From Sphingomonas naasensis (lineage in GTDB: Bacteria; Pseudomonadota; Alphaproteobacteria; Sphingomonadales; Sphingomonadaceae): a stretch of 64,000 nt of DNA. This document shows positions 52,233 to 59,098 of the stretch, in pieces. Numbering within the stretch: the stretch's first letter is position 1; each line of letters begins with the position of its first letter. The DNA lies in the NCBI RefSeq assembly GCF_004792695.1, contig NZ_SRXU01000006.1, positions 248,001 through 312,000 on the forward strand, read 5' to 3'. A program made the translations under genes and the position numbers. Under the pieces are notes generated by a model. It was not told the origin of the DNA and searched no databases. It saw nothing but the letters and a program-made list of their open reading frames with translations.

Positions 52233-52558
52233 TGGATTCGACGATCGGCACGGCGCTTTCCAGCCTGCTCGGCATGATCATCGCGCTGGCGGTGGTGCTG
52301 GGGCTCGCCTGGATCAGCCTGCGCGCGCTGCGCCGCTGGCAGGATCGCGGGCTGGGCGGCCGCGAGAACGGTGCCGAGCGCCAGCTGCGCTTCGTGCGGG
52401 CGTTGCCGGTCGGCCAGCGCGAGCGGCTAGTGCTGATCGAGGCGGAAGGCGAGCTGATGCTGATCGGGGTCTCCGGCGGCGCGATCTCGCTGCTCCGCAA
52501 CTGGGGGGCGCCCGAGGCCGAGATCGCGGTGCCGCCGGCGCCGGAGCCGGCGCGATGA
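52232..52558 (+). CDS. FliO-like protein inside the T3SS operon
   Basis: This is a 108-aa protein with one N-terminal transmembrane helix (LLGMIIALAVVLGLAWISL) followed by a basic linker and a small beta domain (LRFVRALPVGQRERLVLIEAEGELMLIGVSGGAISLL), which closely matches FliO/MopB. In flagella, FliO is a scaffold that stabilises FliP (SctR) during export-gate assembly; it is not part of the conserved injectisome set. Here it sits between sctU and sctQ, three genes from sctR, with a TGATG overlap to sctU and ATGA to sctQ, so it is an integral operon member. An atypical short SctQ partner is a remote alternative. Confidence 0.82.
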   Translation: MDSTIGTALSSLLGMIIALAVVLGLAWISLRALRRWQDRGLGGRENGAERQLRFVRALPVGQRERLVLIEAEGELMLIGVSGGAISLLRNWGAPEAEIAVPPAPEPAR

Positions 52559-53547
52559 ACGCGCCCCCGGAGCAGCTTCGCACGCGCCTGCCGGCGATCG
52601 ACCAGAACCGCGCCCAGCTCCAGACCATGCTGATCGGCGCGCTCAACCGCCGGCTGATCGGCGGCCTCCAGACCGGGGTGCGCCTCGCCACCGAGCGCGA
52701 TCGCCGCGCCGCGATCGCGTGGATCCAGTTCCGCAGCGGCGGCCATCTCGTCCAGATCGCGCCGCTGCTCGTCGACGGCACGCTCGCGCGCGTCTCGGGC
52801 GCGCAGGGCAGCGTCGATGCCGCGGCCGCGGCCGCCACGCTCGGCCGGATCGAGCCGCTGCTCGGCGCGCTCGAGCTGGTGCTCGGCTGCGAGCTCCAGC
52901 CCGCCGGACTGCACAAGAGCTATGCCGGCGACCCGGTGCTGCTGCGCCTCGACGCGACGAGCGGCCAGGGCGTGATCCAGCACCGGCTGCTGCTCGCGAT
53001 CCCACCCGAAATGGCGGTCGAGCCGCTCGCCGAGATCGAGCTCGCCGCGACCGCGATCGGCGGGCTCCGGCTGCGCTGGACGGCGCGCTTCGACGGTCCG
53101 CAGGTGCGCGCCGCGGGCCTCGCCGGGCTTGCGCGCGGCGATCTGCTTTTGCTCGGAACCGGCGCGCCGGTCGCGAAGTTGTCATTGCCGGGTCGCAACG
53201 ACGCGCCACGCGCGCGAATCGCCTTCAACGATGGGATGCTCGTTTTGCAGGATGATGTTGCGATGGAGGGATCGCAGGAGGCGTCCGTGCCTGTCTCCCC
53301 CGCCGGTGACCCCGGCTGGGCCGATGTGCGGATTCCGACGACGATCGAGATCATTGGCGCGGGAATGACCGCCGCCGAGCTGGCGACGCTCGGCAAGGGC
53401 AGCGTGCTGCCGCTCCCCGCCGCCGGCGGAACCTTGCCGGTGCGCGTGATCGCCGGCGAGCAATGCGTCGCCGAGGGCGAGATCGTCGCGGTTGGCGAAG
53501 GCTTCGGCGTGCTGATCACCGGAGTCGCTGCCGACGGGGACGCCTGA
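52555..53547 (+). CDS. sctQ: type III secretion cytoplasmic-ring protein SctQ
   Basis: This 330-aa protein is similar in layout to SctQ/FliM-FliN: a divergent N-terminal region, a first SpoA-like beta domain (LLAIPPEMAVEPLAEIELAATAIGGLRLRW) and a C-terminal SpoA domain (DVRIPTTIEIIGAGMTAAELATLGKGSVLPLP...LPVRVIAGEQCVAEGEIVAVGEGFGVLI). SctQ forms the pods of the sorting platform. ATGA overlap with the FliO-like gene and TGATG overlap with sctR. Confidence 0.88.
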   Translation: MNAPPEQLRTRLPAIDQNRAQLQTMLIGALNRRLIGGLQTGVRLATERDRRAAIAWIQFRSGGHLVQIAPLLVDGTLARVSGAQGSVDAAAAAATLGRIEPLLGALELVLGCELQPAGLHKSYAGDPVLLRLDATSGQGVIQHRLLLAIPPEMAVEPLAEIELAATAIGGLRLRWTARFDGPQVRAAGLAGLARGDLLLLGTGAPVAKLSLPGRNDAPRARIAFNDGMLVLQDDVAMEGSQEASVPVSPAGDPGWADVRIPTTIEIIGAGMTAAELATLGKGSVLPLPAAGGTLPVRVIAGEQCVAEGEIVAVGEGFGVLITGVAADGDA

Positions 53548-54209
53548 TGGAACTTTCGAGCTTCACGCCCGGCTCGGCGCTGGTCGTCGTCGTCGCGCTC
53601 GCGCTGGCGCCTTTCTTCGCGGTGATGGTCACTTCGTTCACCAAGATCGTCGTGACGCTGAGCCTGCTGCGCAACGCGCTCGGGCTGCAGCAGGTGCCGC
53701 CCAACATCGTGCTCAACGGCCTCGCGCTGATCCTGACGCTCTACGTCATGTACCCGGTCGGCCAGCAGATGCAGGACCGGATCGCGGCGCAGCAGAGCGA
53801 TGGCAGCGTCTTGCAATCGACCGCCTCGATCTCGACTGCGATCGATGTCGGCAAGGAGCCGCTGCGCGAGTTCCTGATCAAGCACAGCGACGCGAATGAG
53901 CGCGCCTTCTTCCTGCGCACTGCGCAGCGCGTCGGCGATCCGGCCCATGCCCGCGAGATGACCGATCGCGATCTGATCATCGTCATCCCCGCCTTCGTGG
54001 TGAAGGAACTGAGCCTCGCCTTCCAGATCGGCTTCCTGATCTTCTTGCCCTTCCTCGTCATCGATCTGGTCATCTCGAACATATTGCTCGCGATGGGGAT
54101 GATGATGCTGTCGCCGACGACGATATCGCTGCCGTTCAAGCTGCTGCTTTTCGTGCTCGTCGACGGCTGGGTGAAATTGAGCCACGGATTGGTGCTGTCC
54201 TATGCCTGA
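53547..54209 (+). CDS. sctR: type III secretion export-gate protein SctR
   Basis: This is a 220-aa FliP/SctR-family protein with four hydrophobic segments. Signature regions are FFAVMVTSFTKIVVTLSLLRNALGLQQVPPNIVLNGLAL and RDLIIVIPAFVVKELSLAFQIGFLIFLPFLVIDLVI..ILLAMGMMMLSPTTISLPFKLLLFVLVDGW. Five copies form the core of the gate with SctS and SctT. No separate signal peptide, as in injectisome SctR and unlike many FliP proteins. Confidence 0.96.
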   Translation: MELSSFTPGSALVVVVALALAPFFAVMVTSFTKIVVTLSLLRNALGLQQVPPNIVLNGLALILTLYVMYPVGQQMQDRIAAQQSDGSVLQSTASISTAIDVGKEPLREFLIKHSDANERAFFLRTAQRVGDPAHAREMTDRDLIIVIPAFVVKELSLAFQIGFLIFLPFLVIDLVISNILLAMGMMMLSPTTISLPFKLLLFVLVDGWVKLSHGLVLSYA

Positions 54210-54221
54210 GGACGAACGGCC

Positions 54222-54491
54222 ATGAACGGCGACTTCGTCAGCCTCACCAACGACGCGCTGTGGCTGGTGCTGATCCTGTCGGCGCCGCCGATCATCGTCG
54301 CGTCGGTGGCGGGGCTGCTGGTCGCGATCGTGCAGGCGGCGACCCAGATCCAGGAACAGACGCTGCAATATACCGCAAAGTTCTTCGCGATCGTGCTCAC
54401 CCTGTTCGTCACCGCATCACTGATCGGCGCGTCGCTCTATCGCTACAGCGACCGCATCTTCAGCGAATTTCCGGCGATGATCCGGCGGTGA
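54222..54491 (+). CDS. sctS: type III secretion export-gate protein SctS
   Basis: This is an 89-aa FliQ/SctS-family protein with two transmembrane helices (WLVLILSAPPIIVASVAGLLVAIVQA and FFAIVLTLFVTASLIGASL) joined by the conserved ATQIQEQTLQYTAKF loop. It lies 12 bp after sctR with an AGGACGA site, and its TGA overlaps the GTG of sctT. Confidence 0.95.
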   Translation: MNGDFVSLTNDALWLVLILSAPPIIVASVAGLLVAIVQAATQIQEQTLQYTAKFFAIVLTLFVTASLIGASLYRYSDRIFSEFPAMIRR

Positions 54492-55264
54492 CCGGCTGGA
54501 GCGATCCGATGCTCCTGCTCGCCGTCGCGACCGCGCGGATCGCGGTGGCGTTCATGCTGATGCCGATCTTCTCGCCCGATCTGATCCCCGCGATGGTGCG
54601 CAATTCGATCCTCGTGTCGCTCGGCATCATCTCTTTGTCGCTCCAGCCGACGCTCGACGTGTCGATGCTCGGCCCCGGCCAATGGGCGACGATGTTCGCC
54701 AAGGAAGTGTTCGTCGGGCTGCTGATCGGCTTCTTCTTCGGCTCGGTGCTTTGGGCGCTCGAGGCGGCGGGGCAGATCATCGACACCAAGGTCGGCGCGA
54801 CGATGGCGCAGATCGTCGATCCGCTCTCGGGCCACCAGACCTCGCTCAACGGTGCCTTTCTCGCCCGGCTGGCGGGGATCGTCTTCATCTTCTCGGGCGG
54901 GCTCTCGCTGCTCGTCCATGTGCTGATGGAGAGCTATGCGCTGTGGCCGGTGGCGGCGCCGATGCCGACGCTCGACGCGCGCGGGCTGGGGCTGTTCGAG
55001 CGCGAGTTCGGCCGGCTGATGGTGCTCGCCACCCTGTTCGCCGCGCCGGTGCTGACCGTGCTGTTCCTGATCGATCTGGGGCTCGGGCTGATCAACCGCT
55101 TCGCCCAGCAATTGAACGTCTTCACGCTGTCGATGTCGATCAAGGCGTTCGCCGCGACCGCGATCATCCTGCTGCTCGTCGGCTCTTTCGTCGAGGCGAT
55201 CACCCGCGACATCCTCAGCCGCCCCGACACGATCCTCGGGCTGCTCCGGGGGCTGGTCCATTGA
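54488..55264 (+). CDS. sctT: type III secretion export-gate protein SctT
   Basis: This is a 258-aa FliR/SctT-family protein with six helices: VATARIAVAFMLMPIFSPDLIPAMVRN, then KEVFVGLLIGFFFGSVLWALEAAGQIIDTKVGATMAQIVDPLSGHQ, and C-terminal LINRFAQQLNVFTLSMSIKAF. It completes the R5S4T1 gate. It starts with GTG 54488 in a GTGA overlap with sctS. Confidence 0.95.
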   Translation: MTGWSDPMLLLAVATARIAVAFMLMPIFSPDLIPAMVRNSILVSLGIISLSLQPTLDVSMLGPGQWATMFAKEVFVGLLIGFFFGSVLWALEAAGQIIDTKVGATMAQIVDPLSGHQTSLNGAFLARLAGIVFIFSGGLSLLVHVLMESYALWPVAAPMPTLDARGLGLFEREFGRLMVLATLFAAPVLTVLFLIDLGLGLINRFAQQLNVFTLSMSIKAFAATAIILLLVGSFVEAITRDILSRPDTILGLLRGLVH

Positions 55265-55629
55265 ATGCCGCCGCCCCCGCCCCGCAGCCGATGACCGAGG
55301 AAGAGCGCCTCGCCGCGATCGCCGAGCTGCTGCGCAAGGCCGATGCGATGCCGGGCGCGCCCGAGCGAGTCGCGCTGGGCGAGCATATGATCGAGGCGGC
55401 GCGCGTGCCCAGGCGCCACCGCGAGGCGCTGCTCCGGCTGACCCCGACCGAGATCACCTGCATCCGATTCCTCGGCTGGGGCCGCTCGAACGGCGACATC
55501 GCCACCTTGCTGCTGATGGCGGAGAACACCGTGCGGGTGCATCTGTCCAATGTCGCGCGCAAGCTCGAGCTCGACGGCATGCGCGAGCTCGCAGCGCTGG
55601 CGGGGCTGCTCTTCTACCCGTCGGATTGA
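55261..55629 (+). CDS. stand-alone LuxR/GerE-type helix-turn-helix regulator
   Basis: This is a ~122-aa protein. The C-terminal ~65 residues form a GerE-type DNA-binding domain (RLTPTEITCIRFLGWGRSNGDIATLL and ENTVRVHLSNVARKLELDGMRELA). The N-terminal ~55 residues are helical and charged, with no receiver or autoinducer domain. The start is probably TTG 55261 in a TTGA overlap with sctT; ATG 55291 is possible. As last gene of the rightward core operon it is the only transcription factor in the T3SS region, so it probably controls it; the TARTCG dyads near accessory genes are its likely targets (inference). Confidence 0.8.
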   Translation: MNAAAPAPQPMTEEERLAAIAELLRKADAMPGAPERVALGEHMIEAARVPRRHREALLRLTPTEITCIRFLGWGRSNGDIATLLLMAENTVRVHLSNVARKLELDGMRELAALAGLLFYPSD

Positions 55630-55639
55630 GGCGCGGGCC

Positions 55640-56365
55640 TCAGCTCAGGCCGTTGGGCCCGAGCTGCATTTTCGTCACGTCGAAGCCGAACGCGGCGCGC
55701 GACCCCTTGGCGATCGCCGCCTTGATCGACGGCATCGCCGAAGGCTGCTTCTGCGCCGCCTGCACCGCCTGATCGACCAGCACCGCCTGGACCAGCATCG
55801 ATTCGGCGATTTCCTGCTTCAGCGCATCGCTGGCATTGGCGAAGCCCGGCGTGGTGCTGATCGCGCGCGCCATCTGCGCGCTGACCGCCTTGTAATCGGC
55901 GGGCTTGCTGTCGACCGAGCCGCGCACGCCGTAATAGGCGGCGACCAGATACATCGCCATCGCATCGGCGACATTGTTGGGGTTGAGCCCGACCGGTCGC
56001 ATCACCCCGCCGACTTCGGCGACGACGTCGCGGCGCGCGAAGGTGCGCTGCAGATCCGCGGCGCCCTTCGGATCGACCTTGCTGAGCCGGGCGACGAACC
56101 CCTGCATGTTGCGCTGGCGCACCGCGGTGCTCGGCCGATAGGTGATCGCGGCGTGATTGACCGCCGCCGATCGCGGCGCGCGCGCCATCGAGCGGAACAC
56201 GCTGCTGGTGCTCGCCCGCGCGTTCTCCGACTGGGTGCTGCCGCCCTGCGACAGGGTGTTGGTCAGCATGCCCATGTTGAAGACGCCCTGCGCCGCGGCA
56301 CCGCCCGGCGCGAGCATCGCCGCTGCGGGAAGGCAGAGCAGAACACGAAGCAGCATCTTTCGCAT
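55640..56365 (-). CDS. exported hypothetical protein, DUF6683-like (paralogue of 57577)
   Basis: This is a 241-aa protein with a signal peptide (MRKMLLRVLLCLPAAAMLAPGGAAAQ). The mature part carries YRPSTAVRQRNMQGFVARL, DPKGAADLQRTFARRDVVAEV and NPNNVADAMAMYLVAAYYGVRG, matching in order the paralogue encoded at 57577. I recall this pattern from DUF6683 but cannot check it. Predominantly helical; probably periplasmic or outer-membrane-associated. It converges on the LuxR-type gene and is likely a T3SS accessory protein by location. Confidence 0.78.
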   Translation of the reverse strand: MRKMLLRVLLCLPAAAMLAPGGAAAQGVFNMGMLTNTLSQGGSTQSENARASTSSVFRSMARAPRSAAVNHAAITYRPSTAVRQRNMQGFVARLSKVDPKGAADLQRTFARRDVVAEVGGVMRPVGLNPNNVADAMAMYLVAAYYGVRGSVDSKPADYKAVSAQMARAISTTPGFANASDALKQEIAESMLVQAVLVDQAVQAAQKQPSAMPSIKAAIAKGSRAAFGFDVTKMQLGPNGLS

Positions 56366-56408
56366 GACTTTACTCCGGTTGTTTCAGGTTTCGGAGAGTG
56401 CAACGCAC

Positions 56409-56435
56409 AAAGGGGCCGGCGGAGCCAGCCCCTTT
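56409..56435 (-). terminator. hairpin terminator after the needle-like protein gene
   Basis: A 12-bp stem (AAAGGGGCTGGC / GCCGGCCCCTTT on the minus strand, one G-U pair) with a 3-nt loop lies 26 bp after the stop of the 56461-57087 gene; the trailing T-run is short. Confidence 0.6.
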
Positions 56436-56460
56436 GCTTTGAGACGTGGCGGGAAAGGGA

Positions 56461-57087
56461 TCAGCCCTTGCGCGCCGAGTTGGCGAGGCCTTCGCCGATC
56501 GTCTTGATCGCGTTGGTGGTGGCGTTCATCAGGATGCCGAATTCCTGCGACTTGGCACCGAATTTCGCGGTGAGCGACGGCGTCTTGTCGGTGATCTGAT
56601 CGGCCATCTTCGACATTTCCGCGGCCTGCTTGTCGAGCTTCTTGCCGAGCGCCTCGGCCAGCGCCATCAGCCAGCTCTGGCCGCTGGTGCCCTTGGCACC
56701 CTTGCCACCGGCGCGCGCCGCCTTGGCGTCTTCGCCGTCGGCCATGCCCGAGACCATCTTGTTGACGGCGTCTTCCATCTCGCGAGTGGCATCGCCCTGC
56801 TCCGCGGGCGAAGCGTTGAAGGCTTCGGCGAAGCCGCCGATCGCTTCCTGCAGATTCTGGCGGACGCCGGCCTTGTCGCCCATCGAGGCGCAGAACGCGC
56901 CCTGCGCCATGTCGATCGTCGACTGCGGCAGGCCGAGCTTCTCGCCGAGCTGCTGGATGACTTGCTGGCCGATCGCCGACATCAGGGTGCGCGCGGCGAG
57001 CGAAGCCCAGCCGGCAGGGCCCATGGCGAGCTGCGCGATCGAAAGCGGATTGGTAGCGATGCCGCCGAGCGAACTGAGAATCGACAT
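56461..57087 (-). CDS. T3SS-associated protein with a needle-subunit-like C-terminal domain
   Basis: This is a 208-aa protein. The N-terminal ~60 residues are hydrophobic and Gly/Ala-rich (NPLSIAQLAMGPAGWASLAARTLM) without a cleavable signal; a Gly/Lys-rich linker follows at ~125-133. The C-terminal ~70 residues (SWLMALAEALGKKLDKQAA.. MSKMADQI.. IKTIGEGLANSARKG) align with the SctF-like protein at 44531 over its whole helical region (ALA-x3-G-x2-LDKQA-x3-x-M; end motif I-x2-x-G-x-AL/GLx-x-ARK). It could be a filament cap, alternative needle, tip or translocon-type protein. A good AGGAGGAAG site precedes the ATG. Confidence 0.75.
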   Translation of the reverse strand: MSILSSLGGIATNPLSIAQLAMGPAGWASLAARTLMSAIGQQVIQQLGEKLGLPQSTIDMAQGAFCASMGDKAGVRQNLQEAIGGFAEAFNASPAEQGDATREMEDAVNKMVSGMADGEDAKAARAGGKGAKGTSGQSWLMALAEALGKKLDKQAAEMSKMADQITDKTPSLTAKFGAKSQEFGILMNATTNAIKTIGEGLANSARKG

Positions 57088-57200
57088 AATCTTCCTCCTG
57101 GTTCGTGAGCCCTCGGGCCCGGATCATGTGCCGGTCGGCCGCCGGGCCACCGTCGATGACCATAAGACACCAAAGCGGGCGCCCCCGCGCTCTGCGTTTC

Positions 57201-57231
57201 GACTAGATCACCTAGTCAAACCGACTAGTCG
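57201..57231. promoter_or_regulatory. cluster of GACTAG/CTAGTC inverted repeats
   Basis: GACTAG-N5-CTAGTC (57201-57217) is followed by the palindrome CGACTAGTCG (57222-57231). The half-site TAGTCG/CGACTA is the same as the left half of operator sites 2 and 3. The cluster lies between the divergent genes at 57087 and 57338. Confidence 0.5.
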
Positions 57232-57260
57232 GCCGGGCGGCGGCGCGGCGATCCGGCGGG

Positions 57261-57275
57261 TAGTCGGAGCGATTA
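57261..57275 (+). promoter_or_regulatory. dyad TAGTCG-GAG-CGATTA (T3SS-linked operator, site 2)
   Basis: Matches TARTCG-N3-CGATTA exactly and is followed by TGG as in sites 1 and 3. It lies 62 bp before the GTG at 57338. Confidence 0.6.
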
Positions 57276-57337
57276 TGGAACTTGCGCGGCCGCGGGGAGA
57301 TATTGGGCTGTTGAATCACGGGATGAGGAGCGCCCGC

Positions 57338-57577
57338 GTGTCGATATCGGTTGGAGTGTCCGTGGGCGGCGCGAAGGCGCGCGGAGTCGACGCCGAGATC
57401 GCCAGCCCGCGCGAGCGTCAGACCGACGACGCCTGCGCCGCGCAGGATGCGGCGACCGAAAGCCTGTCGCAGGGGCTGGCGCGGCACCATAGTCCCGCGC
57501 TCGACGCCGACGGCCCGCTCGATCGGCTGGCCCAGCAGCCCAGCCCGCTCGATCGCCTCGGCAAGACCGCGCGCTAG
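57338..57577 (+). CDS. small hypothetical protein (79 aa) in the T3SS accessory region
   Basis: This protein starts with GTG 57338, 7 bp after GGATGAGGAG. The product is soluble and rich in Ala, Ser and Asp (SISVGVSVGGAKARGVDAEI at the N-terminus; repeated LDRL near the C-terminus), without signal or membrane segment. Its TAG overlaps the GTG of the next gene (57577), so the two are translationally coupled. Unrecognised; it could be a small chaperone or substrate of the T3SS. Confidence 0.55.
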   Translation: MSISVGVSVGGAKARGVDAEIASPRERQTDDACAAQDAATESLSQGLARHHSPALDADGPLDRLAQQPSPLDRLGKTAR

Positions 57578-58428
57578 TGGCGGCGCGAAACCGCGCGATC
57601 GGCCTGATCGCCCCCTTGCTGATCGGCGGTGCGACACCCGCCGCGGCGCAGGAAGGCGTCGACTGGAGCGGGCTGATGATGGGCATCGCCCATGGCACCG
57701 CGATGGACGAGGCCGCGCAGGAATCGGTGACGAAGGATCGCCGCGTCGAGGCATCGAAGCCGCGCCCAACCGCGAGCCTGCGCTTCACGCCCTCGCTCGA
57801 GCGGCGGCGCGCCAATTATGCGCGCTTCGTCGCGAAGGCGCGGGCGCGCGATCCGCAGGGCGCCGCGTCGCTCGAAAAGGATCTCGCGGCCAACGATCTC
57901 ATCGCGAGAGCCGCCCCCGAGCTCGCCCGCTATGGCTTTCGCATCGATCATGTCGGCGATGCCTATGCGGCGTGGTGGCTCAACGCCTGGCTCGCCGCGC
58001 GCCAGCGCACCGACACGCCACCGCTGCGGCAGATCGCCGCGGTGCGCGCGCAGGCCGCCGAGGCGATGGCCGCGATCCCGGAGATCGCCAATGCCGGCGA
58101 CGCCGCGAAACAGGAAATGGCCGAGGCCAATCTGCTCCAGTCGCTGCTGATCGGCGCGTCGCTCGAACATGCCAAGGACGATCCGGCCCAATTGCAACGC
58201 ATCGCGGCGGCGGTACGTCAGGGCGCGCGTGCCGCGGGCCTCGACCTCGACACGATGGACCTCACCGATCAGGGCTTCGTGCCGCGCCGCACCGGCGCGA
58301 TCGAGGATCCCGCAGTCCCGGCGACCGGCGGCGTCGCGCTCTATGCCGTCGCTGCGATCGCCGCGGCGGCACTGGGCGGCGGCGTGTGGCTCGCACGCGG
58401 GCGTTCGGGCAGGGGAAGACCGGGCTAG
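57577..58428 (+). CDS. exported hypothetical protein, DUF6683-like, with C-terminal membrane helix
   Basis: This 283-aa protein has a signal peptide (ending AAAQEG near residue 26), a helical core and a C-terminal transmembrane helix (GGVALYAVAAIAAAALGGGVWLA) followed by basic residues. The core FTPSLERRRANYARFVAKA, DPQGAASLEKDLAANDLIARA, HVGDAYAAWWLNAWLAARQ parallels the 55640 protein region by region, so they are paralogues. It starts with GTG 57577 overlapping the stop of the 79-aa gene. Its own TAG forms the first bases of operator site 3. Function unknown. Confidence 0.75.
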   Translation: MAARNRAIGLIAPLLIGGATPAAAQEGVDWSGLMMGIAHGTAMDEAAQESVTKDRRVEASKPRPTASLRFTPSLERRRANYARFVAKARARDPQGAASLEKDLAANDLIARAAPELARYGFRIDHVGDAYAAWWLNAWLAARQRTDTPPLRQIAAVRAQAAEAMAAIPEIANAGDAAKQEMAEANLLQSLLIGASLEHAKDDPAQLQRIAAAVRQGARAAGLDLDTMDLTDQGFVPRRTGAIEDPAVPATGGVALYAVAAIAAAALGGGVWLARGRSGRGRPG

Positions 58429-58440
58429 TCGTTGCGATTA
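58426..58440 (+). promoter_or_regulatory. dyad TAGTCG-TTG-CGATTA (T3SS-linked operator, site 3)
   Basis: Exact match to TARTCG-N3-CGATTA, followed by TGGCGCGCGCG, similar to site 1. It lies 76 bp before ATG 58517 and overlaps the stop codon of the preceding gene. Confidence 0.6.
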
Positions 58441-58516
58441 TGGCGCGCGCGGCCGCCAATCGCCATCTGGTTCGGGAACATGGCGCGAGCCATGCCCAGA
58501 TTTTTGGATCAGGATC

Positions 58517-59038
58517 ATGACGAGCATCGATCGCATCTCCGGGCTCTCGCCCCTTTCGCCCACCAACGCCGCGTCGACCGACGCGCGCGGCGCGGCGATC
58601 GAGACGATGGGCGAGATCGGCCACCGCGTGCTCGCCTGGGTCGACGCCGCGAGCCGCGGCGCCAACAACAATGGGGGCAGCGGCGCGCAGGCATGGAGCC
58701 AGACCGCCGGCAGTGGCAGCGGCTTCGCGCCCGACATGGGCGAGCTCGCCCGCCGCGGCGACGTCTATGGCCTTGGCGAGCTGACCAGCGATCTTTCGGC
58801 GCGCTTCGGCGCCAGCCCCGCGCAGGAAGGTGCGCTGCGTCGCGCGATCGACGATTTCACTCGCGCGGCGGTGATCCAGATCGCCGGCCTTTCGGGCGCG
58901 AGCGGCGACCAGCAGGTCAGCGGCGTCCGCGCCGCGCTCGACGGCGCCGCGCGCGCCGATGCCCCGGCCGGGCTCGACGGCGTCATCGCCCGCTTCGAGG
59001 CGGCGACCGCCGATCTTTCCGCGCAAAATCGCGGTTGA
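58517..59038 (+). CDS. hypothetical T3SS-linked protein (173 aa), possible substrate or chaperone
   Basis: This is a soluble 173-aa protein without signal peptide. The N-terminus is Ser/Thr-rich and disordered-looking (MTSIDRISGLSPLSPTNAAS), consistent with a type III secretion signal. The rest is helical with a GELARRGDVYGLGELTSDL region and a C-terminal ARFEAATADLSAQ helix. The upstream dyad (site 3) puts it in the accessory regulon. Unrecognised family. Confidence 0.65.
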   Translation: MTSIDRISGLSPLSPTNAASTDARGAAIETMGEIGHRVLAWVDAASRGANNNGGSGAQAWSQTAGSGSGFAPDMGELARRGDVYGLGELTSDLSARFGASPAQEGALRRAIDDFTRAAVIQIAGLSGASGDQQVSGVRAALDGAARADAPAGLDGVIARFEAATADLSAQNRG

Positions 59039-59098
59039 GGCGGAACTCCGCGCGGCCTCGCGCGTGCTAGCCGCACGATCCATTCGGGAGGGTAATCG

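Noticed and set aside
39807..55629. Reading the secretion cluster as a flagellar locus, prompted by the FliO-like gene
   Set aside because: A secretin, a lipidated short SctJ, SctD with FHA-like domain, and SctI/SctF-type genes are present; no flagellin, hook, basal-rod or motor genes are seen.
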